Shown here: positions 43,596 to 52,800 of the stretch, one piece after another
Layout: each line of letters starts with the position of its first letter
Numbering within the stretch: position 1 is the first letter of the stretch
Assembly: GCA_943371245.1 (NCBI GenBank)
Contig: CALRTY020000003.1
Coordinates: forward strand, 62,001-126,000
Length of the DNA stretch: 64,000 nucleotides
Source: UBA5018 sp947463165
Lineage (GTDB): Bacteria > Cyanobacteriota > Cyanobacteriia > PCC-6307 > Cyanobiaceae
Direction of reading: 5' to 3'
Made by a program: the position numbers and the translations under genes
The notes under the pieces: model-generated
The model's input: only the letters and a program-made list of their open reading frames with translations
Told to the model about the DNA's origin: nothing
Databases searched by the model: none

Positions 43596-44438
43596 TCAAC
43601 GACCTCCACCGGCGACGCGATTGCCCAGCATCCCCACCAGGCGATCGAGGATCAGGCCCACGATGCCCACATATAGGATGGCAAGGATGATTTGACTGGT
43701 GCTTGAATCGCCACCAGCATTGTAGGCATCCCAGATAAAGAAGCCGATGCCGCCATCTGCCTTGAGCATTTCAGCCGCCACAATCGCTAGCCAGGCCAGG
43801 CCCACGGAAATCCTCAAGCCAGTGAATACATAGGGGGCGGTGGCTGGCATCAGTATGTCCGTCAGATAGCTGCGCTTTCTGAGCCGTAGTACCCGGGCTA
43901 CGTTTGTGTAATCTTGAGGTATTTCCTGGATGCCGACTGCGGTATTAATTACAATCGGCCAGACCGCCGTGATGAAGATAACGAAAATAGCCGCCGAATC
44001 TGCCTGTTGCAGTAATAGCAGTGAAATTGGCAGCCAGGCCAGGGGCGGAACGGTGCGCAGCACCTGGATCAGTGGATCAAAGCCCCGGCGCAGGAAATCG
44101 TTCAAGCCAATCGCCATACCAGCGGCAATGCCGACAACCGCAGCTAAAAAGTAGCCAACTGCCACTCGTTTTAGTGAAATAAAAATCTGTATTCCCAGGC
44201 CCTTGGCCGTGCCGCCATCGTCATAGAAAGGCTTGCTGATGTAGGGATCCCAGGTTTGGGTGATCACCTGGATCGGGCCGGGGAAGCCATCGGGTTTCGC
44301 CAGGCAGAGCAGCTGCCACACCACCAGGGTTAGGCCGATGCAGACCAGGGGGGCCTTGATCTGCCGGGCCAGGGGCGATCGGAGCCAGGAATTACGTAAG
44401 GGCTGGCGTTTGCGGCCATTGGCCAGGGCGGTGCTCAT
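43596..44438 (-). CDS. nrtB: nitrate ABC transporter permease NrtB
   Basis: A 280-residue BPD-type permease with about six membrane helices. AVGYFLAAVVGIAAGMAIGL is one of them, the EAA loop region is QDYTNVARVLRLRKRSYLTDILMPA, and the end is LDRLVGMLGNRVAG. It forms the membrane pore for nitrate and nitrite. It is 95 bases after nrtA and directly abuts nrtC. Confidence 0.95.
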   Translation of the reverse strand: MSTALANGRKRQPLRNSWLRSPLARQIKAPLVCIGLTLVVWQLLCLAKPDGFPGPIQVITQTWDPYISKPFYDDGGTAKGLGIQIFISLKRVAVGYFLAAVVGIAAGMAIGLNDFLRRGFDPLIQVLRTVPPLAWLPISLLLLQQADSAAIFVIFITAVWPIVINTAVGIQEIPQDYTNVARVLRLRKRSYLTDILMPATAPYVFTGLRISVGLAWLAIVAAEMLKADGGIGFFIWDAYNAGGDSSTSQIILAILYVGIVGLILDRLVGMLGNRVAGGGR

Positions 44439-44533
44439 GAATCTGGGCGAATCAATGAAGGTAAGGGGGCAGGGGAGACCCGCAGGGGCCTCCCCATGGT
44501 TACAGTATTAGTTTAGGAAATGCAATCCAGAAA

Positions 44534-45832
44534 TCACTTCAGTGCCTTGATTTTGAGGCCATCGAGATAGGCTTTAGGATTGCTGGGGTCAAACTTGACG
44601 CCATCAAAAAACACCTCTACGCCGCGGGAATCGCTGGCCGGGCCACTGCCGAAGCCATTGGCCTTGGCGGCGGCGCGCCATAGATCGGAACGGTTCACCT
44701 TGTTAACCAGGGCTTTGATATCTGTGCCCTTGGGCAGGTAGCCCCAGCGAATGTCTTCGGTTACGAACCAGGTGTCATGGCTCTTGTAGGGGAAGGAGGC
44801 ATTGTTGCTCCAGAACTTCATCGTATAGGGGGATTTAGTAACTTTGCGGCCATCGCCATAGTCCACTGTGCCCTGCAGGCGGGGCAGGATGTCATCGACG
44901 CTGGCTTTTACATACTTGTCTTCAGCGAGGATTTTCGCCAGTTCAGGGGTGTTGGCTGGGTTTTCAGCCCATTTTTGGGCCTGTTGCACGGCCATCAGCA
45001 GCCTCAGGGTGGCGTTGGGGTTTTTCTTTACCCAATCGGCCCGCATGGCGAAGGCCTTCTCGGGATGTTGCTTCCAGATCTCACCTGTCTGGGCGGCCGT
45101 GTAGCCGATTTTTTTGTTTACCAGGCGCTCGTTCCAGGGTTCGCCAACGCAGAAGGCGTCCATGGTTCCAGACTGCATGTTCGCCACCATCTGCGGCGGT
45201 GGGATCACCACCAGATCAGCTTGTTTATTGGGGTCAACGCCATTGGCCGCCAGCCAGTAGCGCGTCCACAGGTCGTGGTTGCCGCCGGGGAAGGTGACGG
45301 CAACTTTGAACTTATCACCGGTGGCATTTTTCTTGGCTACCGCAGCCGCCAATCCCGGTGACTTGGCTTTGAACTTGGCGGGCAGGAATTCCTTGGATAC
45401 CGAAATTGCCTGCCCCTGGGTATTCAGCCGCGCCAGAATATTCATCGGCACCGGTTTCTTGCTCTTGCTGATCGCCCCGGTGGTGAGCAGGTAGGGCATC
45501 GGGCTGAGGATGTGGGCCCCATCAATGCCGCCGCCAGCGCTGCCCAGCTCCAGGTTGTCGCGGGTGACGGCCCAGGAGGTTTGCTTTTTGAGCTCCACGC
45601 CGGTCATGCCCGCCTTGGCGAAGAAGCCCTTCTCCTTGGCGATGATCAGTGGGGCGGCGTCCGTGAGGGCGATGAAGCCCAGCTCCACGGAGGTGGTTTC
45701 CGGCTTGCCCGGGGCGGCCTGGGCCGGCAGGGGGGCCAGCAGGCCGGCGAGGGTACCCAGTTGCAGGGCGGCACCGGTGGTGGCGGCAAGCCCGGAGAGC
45801 ACGAATTGTCGACGCGTGAGACTGAACATCAA
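44534..45832 (-). CDS. nrtA: nitrate-binding lipoprotein/periplasmic protein NrtA
   Basis: A 432-residue substrate-binding protein. The N-terminus has a twin-arginine signal (LTRRQFVLSGLAATTGAAL) with a cleavage region near PLPAQAA. The mature part shows LGFIALTDAAPLIIAKEKGFF, GGNHDLWTRYWLAANGVDP and WFVTEDIRWGYLP, typical of NrtA/CmpA. It captures nitrate and nitrite in the periplasm. It is the first gene of the operon; a perfect NtcA box lies 200 bases upstream. An in-frame ATG three bases later is an equal start. CmpA (bicarbonate) is the alternative, but the long charged NrtA pattern and the TrpD-like neighbour favour nitrate. Confidence 0.93.
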   Translation of the reverse strand: MMFSLTRRQFVLSGLAATTGAALQLGTLAGLLAPLPAQAAPGKPETTSVELGFIALTDAAPLIIAKEKGFFAKAGMTGVELKKQTSWAVTRDNLELGSAGGGIDGAHILSPMPYLLTTGAISKSKKPVPMNILARLNTQGQAISVSKEFLPAKFKAKSPGLAAAVAKKNATGDKFKVAVTFPGGNHDLWTRYWLAANGVDPNKQADLVVIPPPQMVANMQSGTMDAFCVGEPWNERLVNKKIGYTAAQTGEIWKQHPEKAFAMRADWVKKNPNATLRLLMAVQQAQKWAENPANTPELAKILAEDKYVKASVDDILPRLQGTVDYGDGRKVTKSPYTMKFWSNNASFPYKSHDTWFVTEDIRWGYLPKGTDIKALVNKVNRSDLWRAAAKANGFGSGPASDSRGVEVFFDGVKFDPSNPKAYLDGLKIKALK

Positions 45833-46184
45833 CGGTAAAAGCGGTGGAGGCGAAAGAATCCAATCCAGCCGATGCCTGCCGCATCAGCTGAACCAGAAAA
45901 GGGTATTGGTGCCTGACTGCCTATCAAGACAGAGGGTCTCCGCAGCGGATAACACTGCAACCGCGGGGACTGGGGCTGGCGCACAGGCTGACCAACGCTT
46001 TTAAGGAGACCACGCCAGGGCACACGTCGGTCGTAACCGTTGTTACGGACAGCCACTTTTTGGGCTTTCCGATCGCAAAGCCCAAGGGCCGATCCCCCTG
46101 CCAGCTATCCCTGCTAGCTCTGCTGGCCAGCTCTCTTGGCCAGCTCTGCTGGCCAGGTATGAAGGGGCGGCGCTTCATGGCGTT
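45833..46184 (-). other. nrt regulatory region
   Basis: Gene-free gap of about 350 bases between nrtA and the TrpD-like gene, both on the minus strand. It holds the NtcA site near 46040. No clear -10 element could be fixed; ACCGTTGTTACG lies on the symmetric core. Near 46090-46155 there is a loose repeat of CTGCTGGCCAGCT. Confidence 0.6.
46033..46046 (-). promoter_or_regulatory. NtcA-binding site upstream of nrtA
   Basis: GTA-N8-TAC with all six defined bases: GTAACAACGGTTAC on the minus strand. The flanks extend it to a perfect inverted repeat CGTAAC-N4-GTTACG. NtcA activates nitrate assimilation genes under nitrogen limitation; the site lies 200 bases upstream of the nrtA start, so a long leader or distal activation would be needed. 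Confidence 0.75.
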
Positions 46185-47276
46185 TCAGGGGGCCACCGGC
46201 GCCGCTCCCGCCAGGTCCAGGCGCCGCTGTTCGCCGCTGCGGGCCGCCAGCAGCGCCCTGGCCTGATCCAGGGCCGCCTCCAGGGATTGGAAGCCGCCGG
46301 CAAACCAGAGGTAGGCCCCCAGGTTCCACACCAGCGCTTCTGCTAGGGGGCCACTACCCCGCAGGGCCGCCAGGGCCTGTTCCCGCCAGGTTTCCAGCCC
46401 AGTCCAGGGCTGATCGGGGCCGCTGATGCCATGCTCCCGGGGGTGCAGCAGCACCCTTTCCTGCTGCTCGCCCCACACCCTTGCCGTGATCCCGGCCCTG
46501 CTGGTGGGCAGATCGGTGGAACCCTCCAATCCCTTAACGGTAAGCAGGTCGTTTTCGCCGGATTGGCGCAGGGCTTGCCAGGCGCGGATTTCGGTGGGGG
46601 GATGCACGAAGCCGCTCACCAGCAGGTGCTCGCCCCGGTGCGGTGTCCAGAGCAGTTCCAGGCTGGCCACGGGGGGCCGCTTGCCGATGGCGTCCCGCAC
46701 CGCCACCATTTTTTCGGCGGCCTGGAAGTGATCCGGTTGATGGGTTACGGCCAGCCCCCAGCTATCCAGTCTGCTCTGCACCTCGGCCAGGGGCAGGCCC
46801 CGCCAGTGGATGCCCAGCGCTTCGAACAGGTCCGCCAGGGTGACGCCGTATTTCACCGGCATCGAATCGCCGCCGTGCAGGATCACCGGCAGGCCCGCGG
46901 CGGCGAGGTTGAGGGCCACCAGGGGAAGGAGGGGCGCCGTGCGGGCGCGGCCGTCGTAGGGCACCCCAAAGCAGATCGCCCTGGTGGCGGTGGTGAGGGT
47001 GGGCCCATGCTGGCGGTAGCTGTGGAGCATGCCGCAGAGTTCCTCGGGCGAGGGACGGCGGATGCGGTGGGCGATCAAAAATGCCCCCAACTGGGCCTCG
47101 CCCGCCTCGCCGGCCAGGATCAGGTCCATTGCCTCCTTGGCCTCCTCGATGCTGAGGCCGGTGCTGGTGTGTTCGCCGCTGCCCACCTTGCCGATGAACT
47201 CCCGGAACCGCAGCCTGGCTGGGGAGAGGGGGGCCCTATTGCTCCCGAAACCGGGCTGCGGGAGCGATTGCGACAC
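46185..47276 (-). CDS. TrpD-like (anthranilate phosphoribosyltransferase family) protein
   Basis: A 363-residue protein of the glycosyltransferase family 3 fold: an N-terminal helical domain (GLSIEEAKEAMDLILAGEAG, AQLGAFLIAHRIRRPSPEEL) and then a phosphoribosyltransferase-like domain with LPVILHGGDSMPVKYGVTLA. The motif KYGVTL differs from the KHGNRS of true TrpD, so a different substrate is likely. In cyanobacteria this paralogue often sits near nitrate assimilation genes, as here. The reaction is unknown. The true trpD would be elsewhere. Confidence 0.8.
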   Translation of the reverse strand: MSQSLPQPGFGSNRAPLSPARLRFREFIGKVGSGEHTSTGLSIEEAKEAMDLILAGEAGEAQLGAFLIAHRIRRPSPEELCGMLHSYRQHGPTLTTATRAICFGVPYDGRARTAPLLPLVALNLAAAGLPVILHGGDSMPVKYGVTLADLFEALGIHWRGLPLAEVQSRLDSWGLAVTHQPDHFQAAEKMVAVRDAIGKRPPVASLELLWTPHRGEHLLVSGFVHPPTEIRAWQALRQSGENDLLTVKGLEGSTDLPTSRAGITARVWGEQQERVLLHPREHGISGPDQPWTGLETWREQALAALRGSGPLAEALVWNLGAYLWFAGGFQSLEAALDQARALLAARSGEQRRLDLAGAAPVAP

Positions 47277-47567
47277 GCCACAGGAACATCACTGCAGCCA
47301 TTCTCGGGCCTGATCTGAACCAGCCTGATCTGGACCAGATCTGACTGCGAACAGCCGCTGAAGCGGCCAGGTGCTCTGGCCTGGCCATGGTGGCTCCCAA
47401 ATCAGCCCAATAGTGGCGGCCTATACAAAAAAATAAGTGAGCATAGAGTATTTTTAAACTGTTAATGCTTTGAATGTTTTTGGGTTATTTGCTTTGCACT
47501 AGCTGTGATGGCTTTTTCTGGGCTTGTACGCCCGGCCTGGGTTTAGGCTGGGCGGGTCACTTGGGCT

Positions 47568-47912
47568 TCAGTTCTCTAGGCGCCGGCTGCCGCTGCGCCT
47601 AATCGGCTGGGCGCTGGGGCTGGCGCTGGCGCTGTGGCTGGAGCTATGGCTGGAGCTATGGCTTGGGCTATGGCTGGTGCTATTGGCGGTGGTGGTTTCG
47701 CGGCGGAAGAGGCCGTTGAGGTAGTGCTGGGCTACGGCGCGGTTATTGCAACCCTGTTGAAATAGAAAGCCGGCCAGGGCTGCTTGCATCAGCCGGTATT
47801 GATCCCATTGGGGATGGCTGGAAATGAAATCGCCCATGGCCAGATATAGATCTTCCGGAAACTCGTTTACTACACTCACGAAGGCGGGGGCGATGTCTGG
47901 GATCTGGTTCAT
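47568..47912 (-). CDS. DUF2811 protein with Ser/His-repeat tail
   Basis: A 114-residue protein. Residues 1-70 are the cyanobacterial DUF2811 domain (FVSVVNEFPEDLYLAMGDFI, HPQWDQYRLMQAALAGFLFQ, HYLNGLF). The last 40 residues are a Ser/His/Thr tail (SHSPSHSSSHSSSHS), coded by a 12-base tandem repeat. ATG 47912 is chosen because the conserved domain starts there. Function unknown. Confidence 0.8.
   Translation of the reverse strand: MNQIPDIAPAFVSVVNEFPEDLYLAMGDFISSHPQWDQYRLMQAALAGFLFQQGCNNRAVAQHYLNGLFRRETTTANSTSHSPSHSSSHSSSHSASASPSAQPIRRSGSRRLEN
47628..47690 (-). repeat. 12-bp tandem repeat in the DUF2811 tail
   Basis: Roughly five units around GGCTGGAGCTAT. Twelve bases equal four codons, so the units add Ser-His-Ser-Ser to the protein and variation stays in frame. 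Confidence 0.75.
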
Positions 47913-48506
47913 GCGGCACTCGGCTGCTGGACTGATTCCATAAGGCCATGCCAGCAGCTCTGGCGTCAAAGGGCGGCCACCAGGGAGAGATCGGCGAGAC
48001 ACTGGCTGGGAATTATGGACCTGACTGGCGGAACCGGCCGTGGGGCCCAAGGCTGGCCCAGATGGAAGTAAGTAGTTGCGCAGCGTCAAGTGGAGAGAGC
48101 ACTCTCCGCAGGATCAGCTCCGTTTTGGCACTCTGGCAGCCCTTGGCGGGGCGGTCTCTGTGGAAAAAGAGCCGTTTTTCTGTGGAAAACAGGGTTGGGC
48201 TCGGGAAAAAGTCACTGCTCAGCGTTGCTGATCAATCGCTGCCGCAACAGCAGCAGCGCCAATAGCCCCTGTTCACGGCTGACGCCGGCGGTACCGACAG
48301 AGCCAAGGGGGGCATCGCCAGATCAGGGCAGCAGCTGGAGAGCAACCAGCTGGGCCACCACTCCGAACCCAGCCGGTGCCAATAAAAAAGCAGCTGACCC
48401 ACCCACAGCAAACCCCACCAATAAGGCTCCAACTTAATTTTTCGTTTCTAAATTGTGTGAATCATCACAGATGAGGCCTGGGTTGATAGATTTTGATTTT
48501 TGACTT
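47913..48506. other. intergenic stretch before the minisatellite
   Basis: No gene found on either strand. The promoter of the DUF2811 gene should be at its left end. The frame upstream of DUF2811 is open for 59 more codons but shows no conservation signal or recognisable domain. Confidence 0.5.
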
Positions 48507-48714
48507 GGCTGATTCAGGTGGAGGATTCATGTGGGTAGTTCAGGTGGATAGTTCAGGCGGATAGTTCAGATGGATGGTTCAGGTGGATAGCCCAGGTGGA
48601 TGGTTCAGATGGATGGTTCAGGCGGATGGTTCAGGTGGATAGTTCAGATGGATGGTTCAGGTGGATAGTTCAGATGGACGGCTCAGGTGAATAGCTCAGG
48701 TGAATAGTTCAGGG
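48507..48714. repeat. minisatellite: 16 exact-length units of 13 bp
   Basis: Sixteen consecutive 13-base units of consensus GGATAGTTCAGGT with only substitutions and no indels (16 x 13 = 208 bases). Outer units are more diverged (GGCTGATTCAGGT on the left, GAATAGTTCAGGG on the right), inner ones nearly identical, as expected of a growing array. Thirteen is not a multiple of three, so it is unlikely to be coding; no open frame covers it. Confidence 0.95.
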
Positions 48715-49058
48715 GAGCTTGGTGGTGATAGCTCGACGGCTGGATATGCCTAGGTGCGGCAACTCGTTGACTGTACTATCGATAGCTAAGTGGCCGGCGA
48801 TTGTTTATGGTTTGTAAGCCTCGACTCGTTCATTAATTCGCTACTTATTGATTAACCAGATTTTGTTGCTCAATTGGGGGTGATTTGGTGGTGATTTCTC
48901 CTGGTCTCGCTCGGATGGGATCGCTGGCAATGGCCATACTTGGCTGCTGTGGCGGCGTCAGCTGGCAGCTGGCTAGTTGCCATCTGCTGACAAGTGATCC
49001 CGAAATCGTTGATTAGCCCCCACCATGGGGTGAAGGTGACAAGAGGATCAGCTGCGCT
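48715..49058. other. intergenic stretch upstream of the DUF4912 gene
   Basis: No gene. The region is AT-richer than its surroundings and should carry the promoter of the DUF4912 gene. I see no operator or riboswitch that I can name. Confidence 0.5.
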
Positions 49059-50150
49059 ATGGCATCAATCCCCCAGCAACTAGCCAAGCTGATGCGGCTG
49101 ATCCCCGAGCAACTGCGCAATTTGGTGACGGGTGCTGATTCCAGTACATCTGCCGAGGACGCCCCAGCGGTCGATGCCGCTGCCTCTGCAGGGGCAGCTG
49201 CTCAGCCCGCACCTGAAGCTGGATTGGCTGGCCTGGCTTTGGAGCAGCAGGCTGACGCCATTACCCAGTTGGTGTTCCTGCCCCGGGATCACCAGTGGGC
49301 CTATTGTTTCTGGACCATCAGTGCCGGAGATAAAGCCCGGGCCCAGGCCGCCGCTGCCGACAGCCTCTGCTTGCGGCTGGCCGATGTGACGGGCCTGGCC
49401 AACCCCGAGGCCAAACCCCATGCCCTGCGCGAGGTGATCGTGGCGGCCGATGCCCATGAGTGGTTCATGCCTGTGCCTCTCGCCGATCGCGATTACCGGG
49501 TGGAACTGGGATATCGGCTCAATGGCGGCGGTTGGCTGTCGCTGGCCTTCTCCGCCGTGGCCCGTATGCCGGCGGATGTGGTGGCTAAAGGAATTGCCCA
49601 GCAATTTGAACCATTTTCTTTGGATCTGGGAGTTGTTAGCACCCCTACCAATTCTGCCGAGCCGCCCAGCTCCAGCGGCGGCGTGTTGCACGAGCAGCTA
49701 TATCAGCAAGCCACTGGTGGCATGCGGCTTAAATCGCGGGGTTCAGAAGCTTTTCATGAGTTTGATTTAGAGCTTAATGAGGGTGCTATTGCCGCCCCAG
49801 GCAATTTAAACGACTCCGGAGCAGGGGTTTGGGCCAGCGGCCGCAATGAATCAGGAGCAGGCGGTGTAGCTAGACCACGCTCTTTCTGGCTGGTGGCTGA
49901 TGCTGAACTGATTGTCTACGGCGCCACCGACCCCTCCGCTACGCTCACCATTGGCGATCAGGTGGTGCCGCTCAAATCAGATGGCACTTTCCGCATGCAT
50001 GTGCCATTCAAAGATGGCCAGCAGCTATATCCTATTTTTGCGGTGGCAGCCGATGGCGATCAAAAGCGCTCAATCTCCCTGGAATTCACTAGAGCTACAC
50101 CCCACGCCAATGTGAACAGCAAATCTGATGCTGTCACCCAGTGGCTTTGA
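49059..50150 (+). CDS. DUF4912-domain protein
   Basis: A 363-residue protein with a short helical N-terminus, an Ala/Ser/Pro linker (about 28-62), then the DUF4912 domain (QLVFLPRDHQWAYCFWTIS, VIVAADAHEWFMPVPLADRD, VELGYRLNGGGWLSLAFS). A second conserved beta-rich block near residues 275-350 contains WLVADAELIVYGATDPSATL and PLKSDGTFRMHVPFKDGQQ. The protein lacks a signal peptide. The family occurs in cyanobacteria and thermophiles with Rossmann-like or beta-sandwich folds; function unknown. Confidence 0.82.
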   Translation: MASIPQQLAKLMRLIPEQLRNLVTGADSSTSAEDAPAVDAAASAGAAAQPAPEAGLAGLALEQQADAITQLVFLPRDHQWAYCFWTISAGDKARAQAAAADSLCLRLADVTGLANPEAKPHALREVIVAADAHEWFMPVPLADRDYRVELGYRLNGGGWLSLAFSAVARMPADVVAKGIAQQFEPFSLDLGVVSTPTNSAEPPSSSGGVLHEQLYQQATGGMRLKSRGSEAFHEFDLELNEGAIAAPGNLNDSGAGVWASGRNESGAGGVARPRSFWLVADAELIVYGATDPSATLTIGDQVVPLKSDGTFRMHVPFKDGQQLYPIFAVAADGDQKRSISLEFTRATPHANVNSKSDAVTQWL

Positions 50151-50364
50151 ATTGGGCGTGATTCACCTGTTTGAGCTCTGCTCGATGCAGCAGAAGGGCA
50201 AAAGGAATTAGTCAGTGGCGAGTTATTTCCCTACCCGGGCCGCCACTAACGGCTCAAAAATTCAGGAGTGGCACCAGGTGGGGATTTGCCTCTTGGCTCT
50301 ATTTCTTCAGGCCACCATCCGCCCCAGCGAGCAGGGTGAGCAACGGCAAGCAAGGATCCAGTAA

Positions 50365-50700
50365 TACCCTCATAACTGGTATCGCTCCCGAGCCCTGGAG
50401 CGTCTGCAGCAGAAAGCGCACCGTTGCGTCCAGCAGATCGGCGTGTCTCCAGCAGGGATAAGTGTTCGCAATTTCAAGTCCCGTTGGGGATCCTGCGATA
50501 AGCAGGGGAAGCTGGTTTTTAATTGGAACATCATCAAGGCACCCCATGCCATCGCCGATTATGTGGTGGTTCATGAGTTATGCCATCTGATCCATCCAAA
50601 CCACTCCAGGCAGTTCTGGCAGCTGGTAAGCAGACACGACCCCGCCTTTGCCGATCACAGGCAGTGGCTGAAGGAGCAGGGAGCGGGATTGCTGCTGTGA
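50365..50700 (+). pseudogene. 3' remnant of a YgjP/WLM-type (SprT-like) metallopeptidase
   Basis: The open frame (50365-50700, after an in-frame TAA) encodes only the C-terminal half: WYRSRALERLQ, ISVRNFKSRWGSCD, LVFNWNIIKAP, then the zinc motif YVVVHELCHLIHPNHSRQFW with HExxH. The normal family protein is about 220-240 residues with an N-terminal segment that is absent here; upstream sequence shows no matching frame. The only start inside is GTG 50443, giving a truncated 85-residue product with an intact zinc site. A frameshift or partial deletion is likely. Confidence 0.75.
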
Positions 50701-50782
50701 CAATCAGCTGCTGTTGCAATAATTTGCCATGGCAATCATCTTCTATTTCAAACATCTGCATTGCCCAGGGCCAGCAAGCAAT

Positions 50783-50806
50783 AAAAAAGCGCCCCCGCAG
50801 GGGCGC
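50783..50806 (-). terminator. Rho-independent terminator of groL
   Basis: GCGCCCCTGCGGGGGCGC on the minus strand forms an 8-bp GC stem followed by TTTTTT. It lies about 80 bases after the groL stop codon. The plus-strand side has no T-run, so it is directional. Confidence 0.9.
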
Positions 50807-50883
50807 CGATAAAAGAAACGAAAGGATGCAGTATTCGCTGGGCTGAGATAAAGGGAGCCTGGTGAGCAGGCCCCCTGTCAAAC

Positions 50884-52518
50884 TCAATAGTCGAAGTCGC
50901 CGCCCATGCCGCCGCCACCGGCGGGAGCAGCTTCTTTCTTCTCGGGCAGGTCGGCCACGATGCACTCGGTGGTGAGCACCATGCCGGCGATCGAGGCGGC
51001 GTTCTGCAGGCCAGAACGGGTCACTTTGGCGGGGTCGACGATGCCGGCAGCCAGCATGTCTACGTATTCGCCGGTGGCGGCGTTGTAGCCCTCGTTGAAG
51101 GGCTTGCCCTTCACGTGTTCAGCCACCACAGAACCGTTCACACCGGCATTCTCAGCAATGCGCTTGAGCGGTGCGGTGAGGGCGGAGGCCACGATGTGGG
51201 CGCCAATCAGCTCTTCGCCGGAGAGGTTGGCCGCAGCCCACTCTTCCAGGGCGGGAGCCAGGTGGGCGAGGGTGGTGCCACCGCCGGGAACGATGCCCTC
51301 CTCAACGGCCGCCTTGGTGGCGTTGATGGCATCTTCCAGACGCAGCTTCTTGTCTTTCATCTCGGTTTCGGTGGCGGCACCCACCTTCACCACGGCCACG
51401 CCACCGCTGAGCTTGGCGAGACGCTCCTGCAGCTTCTCCTTGTCGTAGGAGGAATCGGTTTCCTCCATCTGCTTGCGGATTTGCTCAACCCGGGCCTTCA
51501 CCGCCAGCTCGTTGCCTTCGGCCACGATGGTGGTGCTGTCCTTGGTGATGGTGATGCGACGGGCGGTGCCCAGCATCTCCAGCTTGGTGTTATCCAGCTT
51601 CAGGCCGGCATCTTCGGTGATCAGCTGACCGTTGGTGAGCACGGCGATGTCTTCCAACATGGCCTTGCGGCGATCGCCGAAGCCGGGGGCCTTCACGGCG
51701 GCCACGTTGAGCACACCGCGCAGGCGGTTCACCACCAGGGTGGCGAGGGCTTCTTTTTCGATGTCTTCGGCGATGATCAGCAGGGGCTTGCCGGTGCGGG
51801 CGATCTGCTCGAGCACGGGCACCAGGTCTTGCACCAGGCCGATCTTCTTATCGGTGAGCAGGATGTAGGGATCATCCAGCACTGCTTCCATCCGCTCGGT
51901 GTCGGTGGCGAAGTAGGGCGAGATGTAGCCCTTGTCAAAGCGCATGCCCTCGGTGACCTCCAGTTCGGTGGTCATCGATTTCCCTTCTTCCAGGGAGATC
52001 ACGCCTTCCTTGCCAACTTTGTCCATGGCATCGGCGATCATGCGACCCACCTCTTCGTCGTTGCCGGCGGAGATGGTGCCCACCTGGGCAATCGCATTGC
52101 TGTCGCTGATCGGCTTGGCATGCTCTTCGATCTTCTTGACCAGAAAATCGGATGCCTTGTCGATGCCGCGCTTGAGGGTGATGGCGTTGGCGCCGGCGGC
52201 CACGTTGCGCAGGCCCGCCTTCACCATGGCGTGGGCCAACACGGTGGCGGTGGTGGTGCCGTCACCAGCAGCGTCGTTGGTTTTGGAAGCGGCCTGGCGA
52301 ATCAGGGCCACACCGGTGTTCTCGATGTGATCTTCCAGCTCGATCTCCTTGGCGATCGTGACGCCGTCGTTGACGATCTGGGGGGCGCCGAATTTCTTCT
52401 CCAGCACCACATTGCGGCCCTTGGGACCGAGGGTGACGGCTACGGCTTCAGCCAGGATATCGATGCCTTTTTCGAGGGCCCGACGGGCTTGCTCGTTATA
52501 AATAATGCGCTTGGCCAT
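50884..52518 (-). CDS. groL: 60-kDa chaperonin GroEL
   Basis: A 544-residue chaperonin forming double seven-membered rings that fold proteins with GroES. The start AKRIIYNEQARRALEKG is normal, GDGTTTATVLAHAMV forms part of the nucleotide site, and the GGM-rich tail (GGGMGGDFDY) is a shortened version. It follows groES on the same strand after 282 bases. Cyanobacteria usually carry two groEL genes; the one with groES, under HrcA control, is this one. Confidence 0.98.
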   Translation of the reverse strand: MAKRIIYNEQARRALEKGIDILAEAVAVTLGPKGRNVVLEKKFGAPQIVNDGVTIAKEIELEDHIENTGVALIRQAASKTNDAAGDGTTTATVLAHAMVKAGLRNVAAGANAITLKRGIDKASDFLVKKIEEHAKPISDSNAIAQVGTISAGNDEEVGRMIADAMDKVGKEGVISLEEGKSMTTELEVTEGMRFDKGYISPYFATDTERMEAVLDDPYILLTDKKIGLVQDLVPVLEQIARTGKPLLIIAEDIEKEALATLVVNRLRGVLNVAAVKAPGFGDRRKAMLEDIAVLTNGQLITEDAGLKLDNTKLEMLGTARRITITKDSTTIVAEGNELAVKARVEQIRKQMEETDSSYDKEKLQERLAKLSGGVAVVKVGAATETEMKDKKLRLEDAINATKAAVEEGIVPGGGTTLAHLAPALEEWAAANLSGEELIGAHIVASALTAPLKRIAENAGVNGSVVAEHVKGKPFNEGYNAATGEYVDMLAAGIVDPAKVTRSGLQNAASIAGMVLTTECIVADLPEKKEAAPAGGGGMGGDFDY

Positions 52519-52800
52519 GGGAGGCGAACAGGCTGGGGGAGTTGAATCTTGAACTGGCCCGAAGGCCTTATGAACTGGCCAAAAGGCCTTGGATTTGAGG
52601 CGATGTGCTCAGCAGTGGGAGCTACTGGCGCCGATCGCCACAATCGAATCGCAGCAAGACGGCTAAATAATCAGCGGCCGGTCTCAGCGGCCGGGATCAA
52701 ATGCCGGTCTCAGCTGCTGGAATTAGCAGCCGATTTCAGCGGCCGGTTTGAGCAGGTGATCTCAGCTGGCGATTTCAGCAGGTGATCTCAGTTGACGGGC
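52519..52800. repeat. repeat-rich groES-groEL spacer
   Basis: Contains two 20-base copies of GAACTGGCCMRAAGGCCTT near 52552-52593 and a set of diverged TCAGCGGCCGG / AGCAGGTGATCTCAG units from about 52670 to 52800. No gene. The spacer is longer than the usual few tens of bases between the two chaperonin genes. Confidence 0.65.

Noticed and set aside
48507..48714. CRISPR array
   Set aside because: The units are 13 bases and directly adjacent, with no spacers and no cas genes nearby.
51115..52545. 476-codon open frame antisense to groL
   Set aside because: A known artefact of the groEL codon pattern; His/Gly-rich with no fold.
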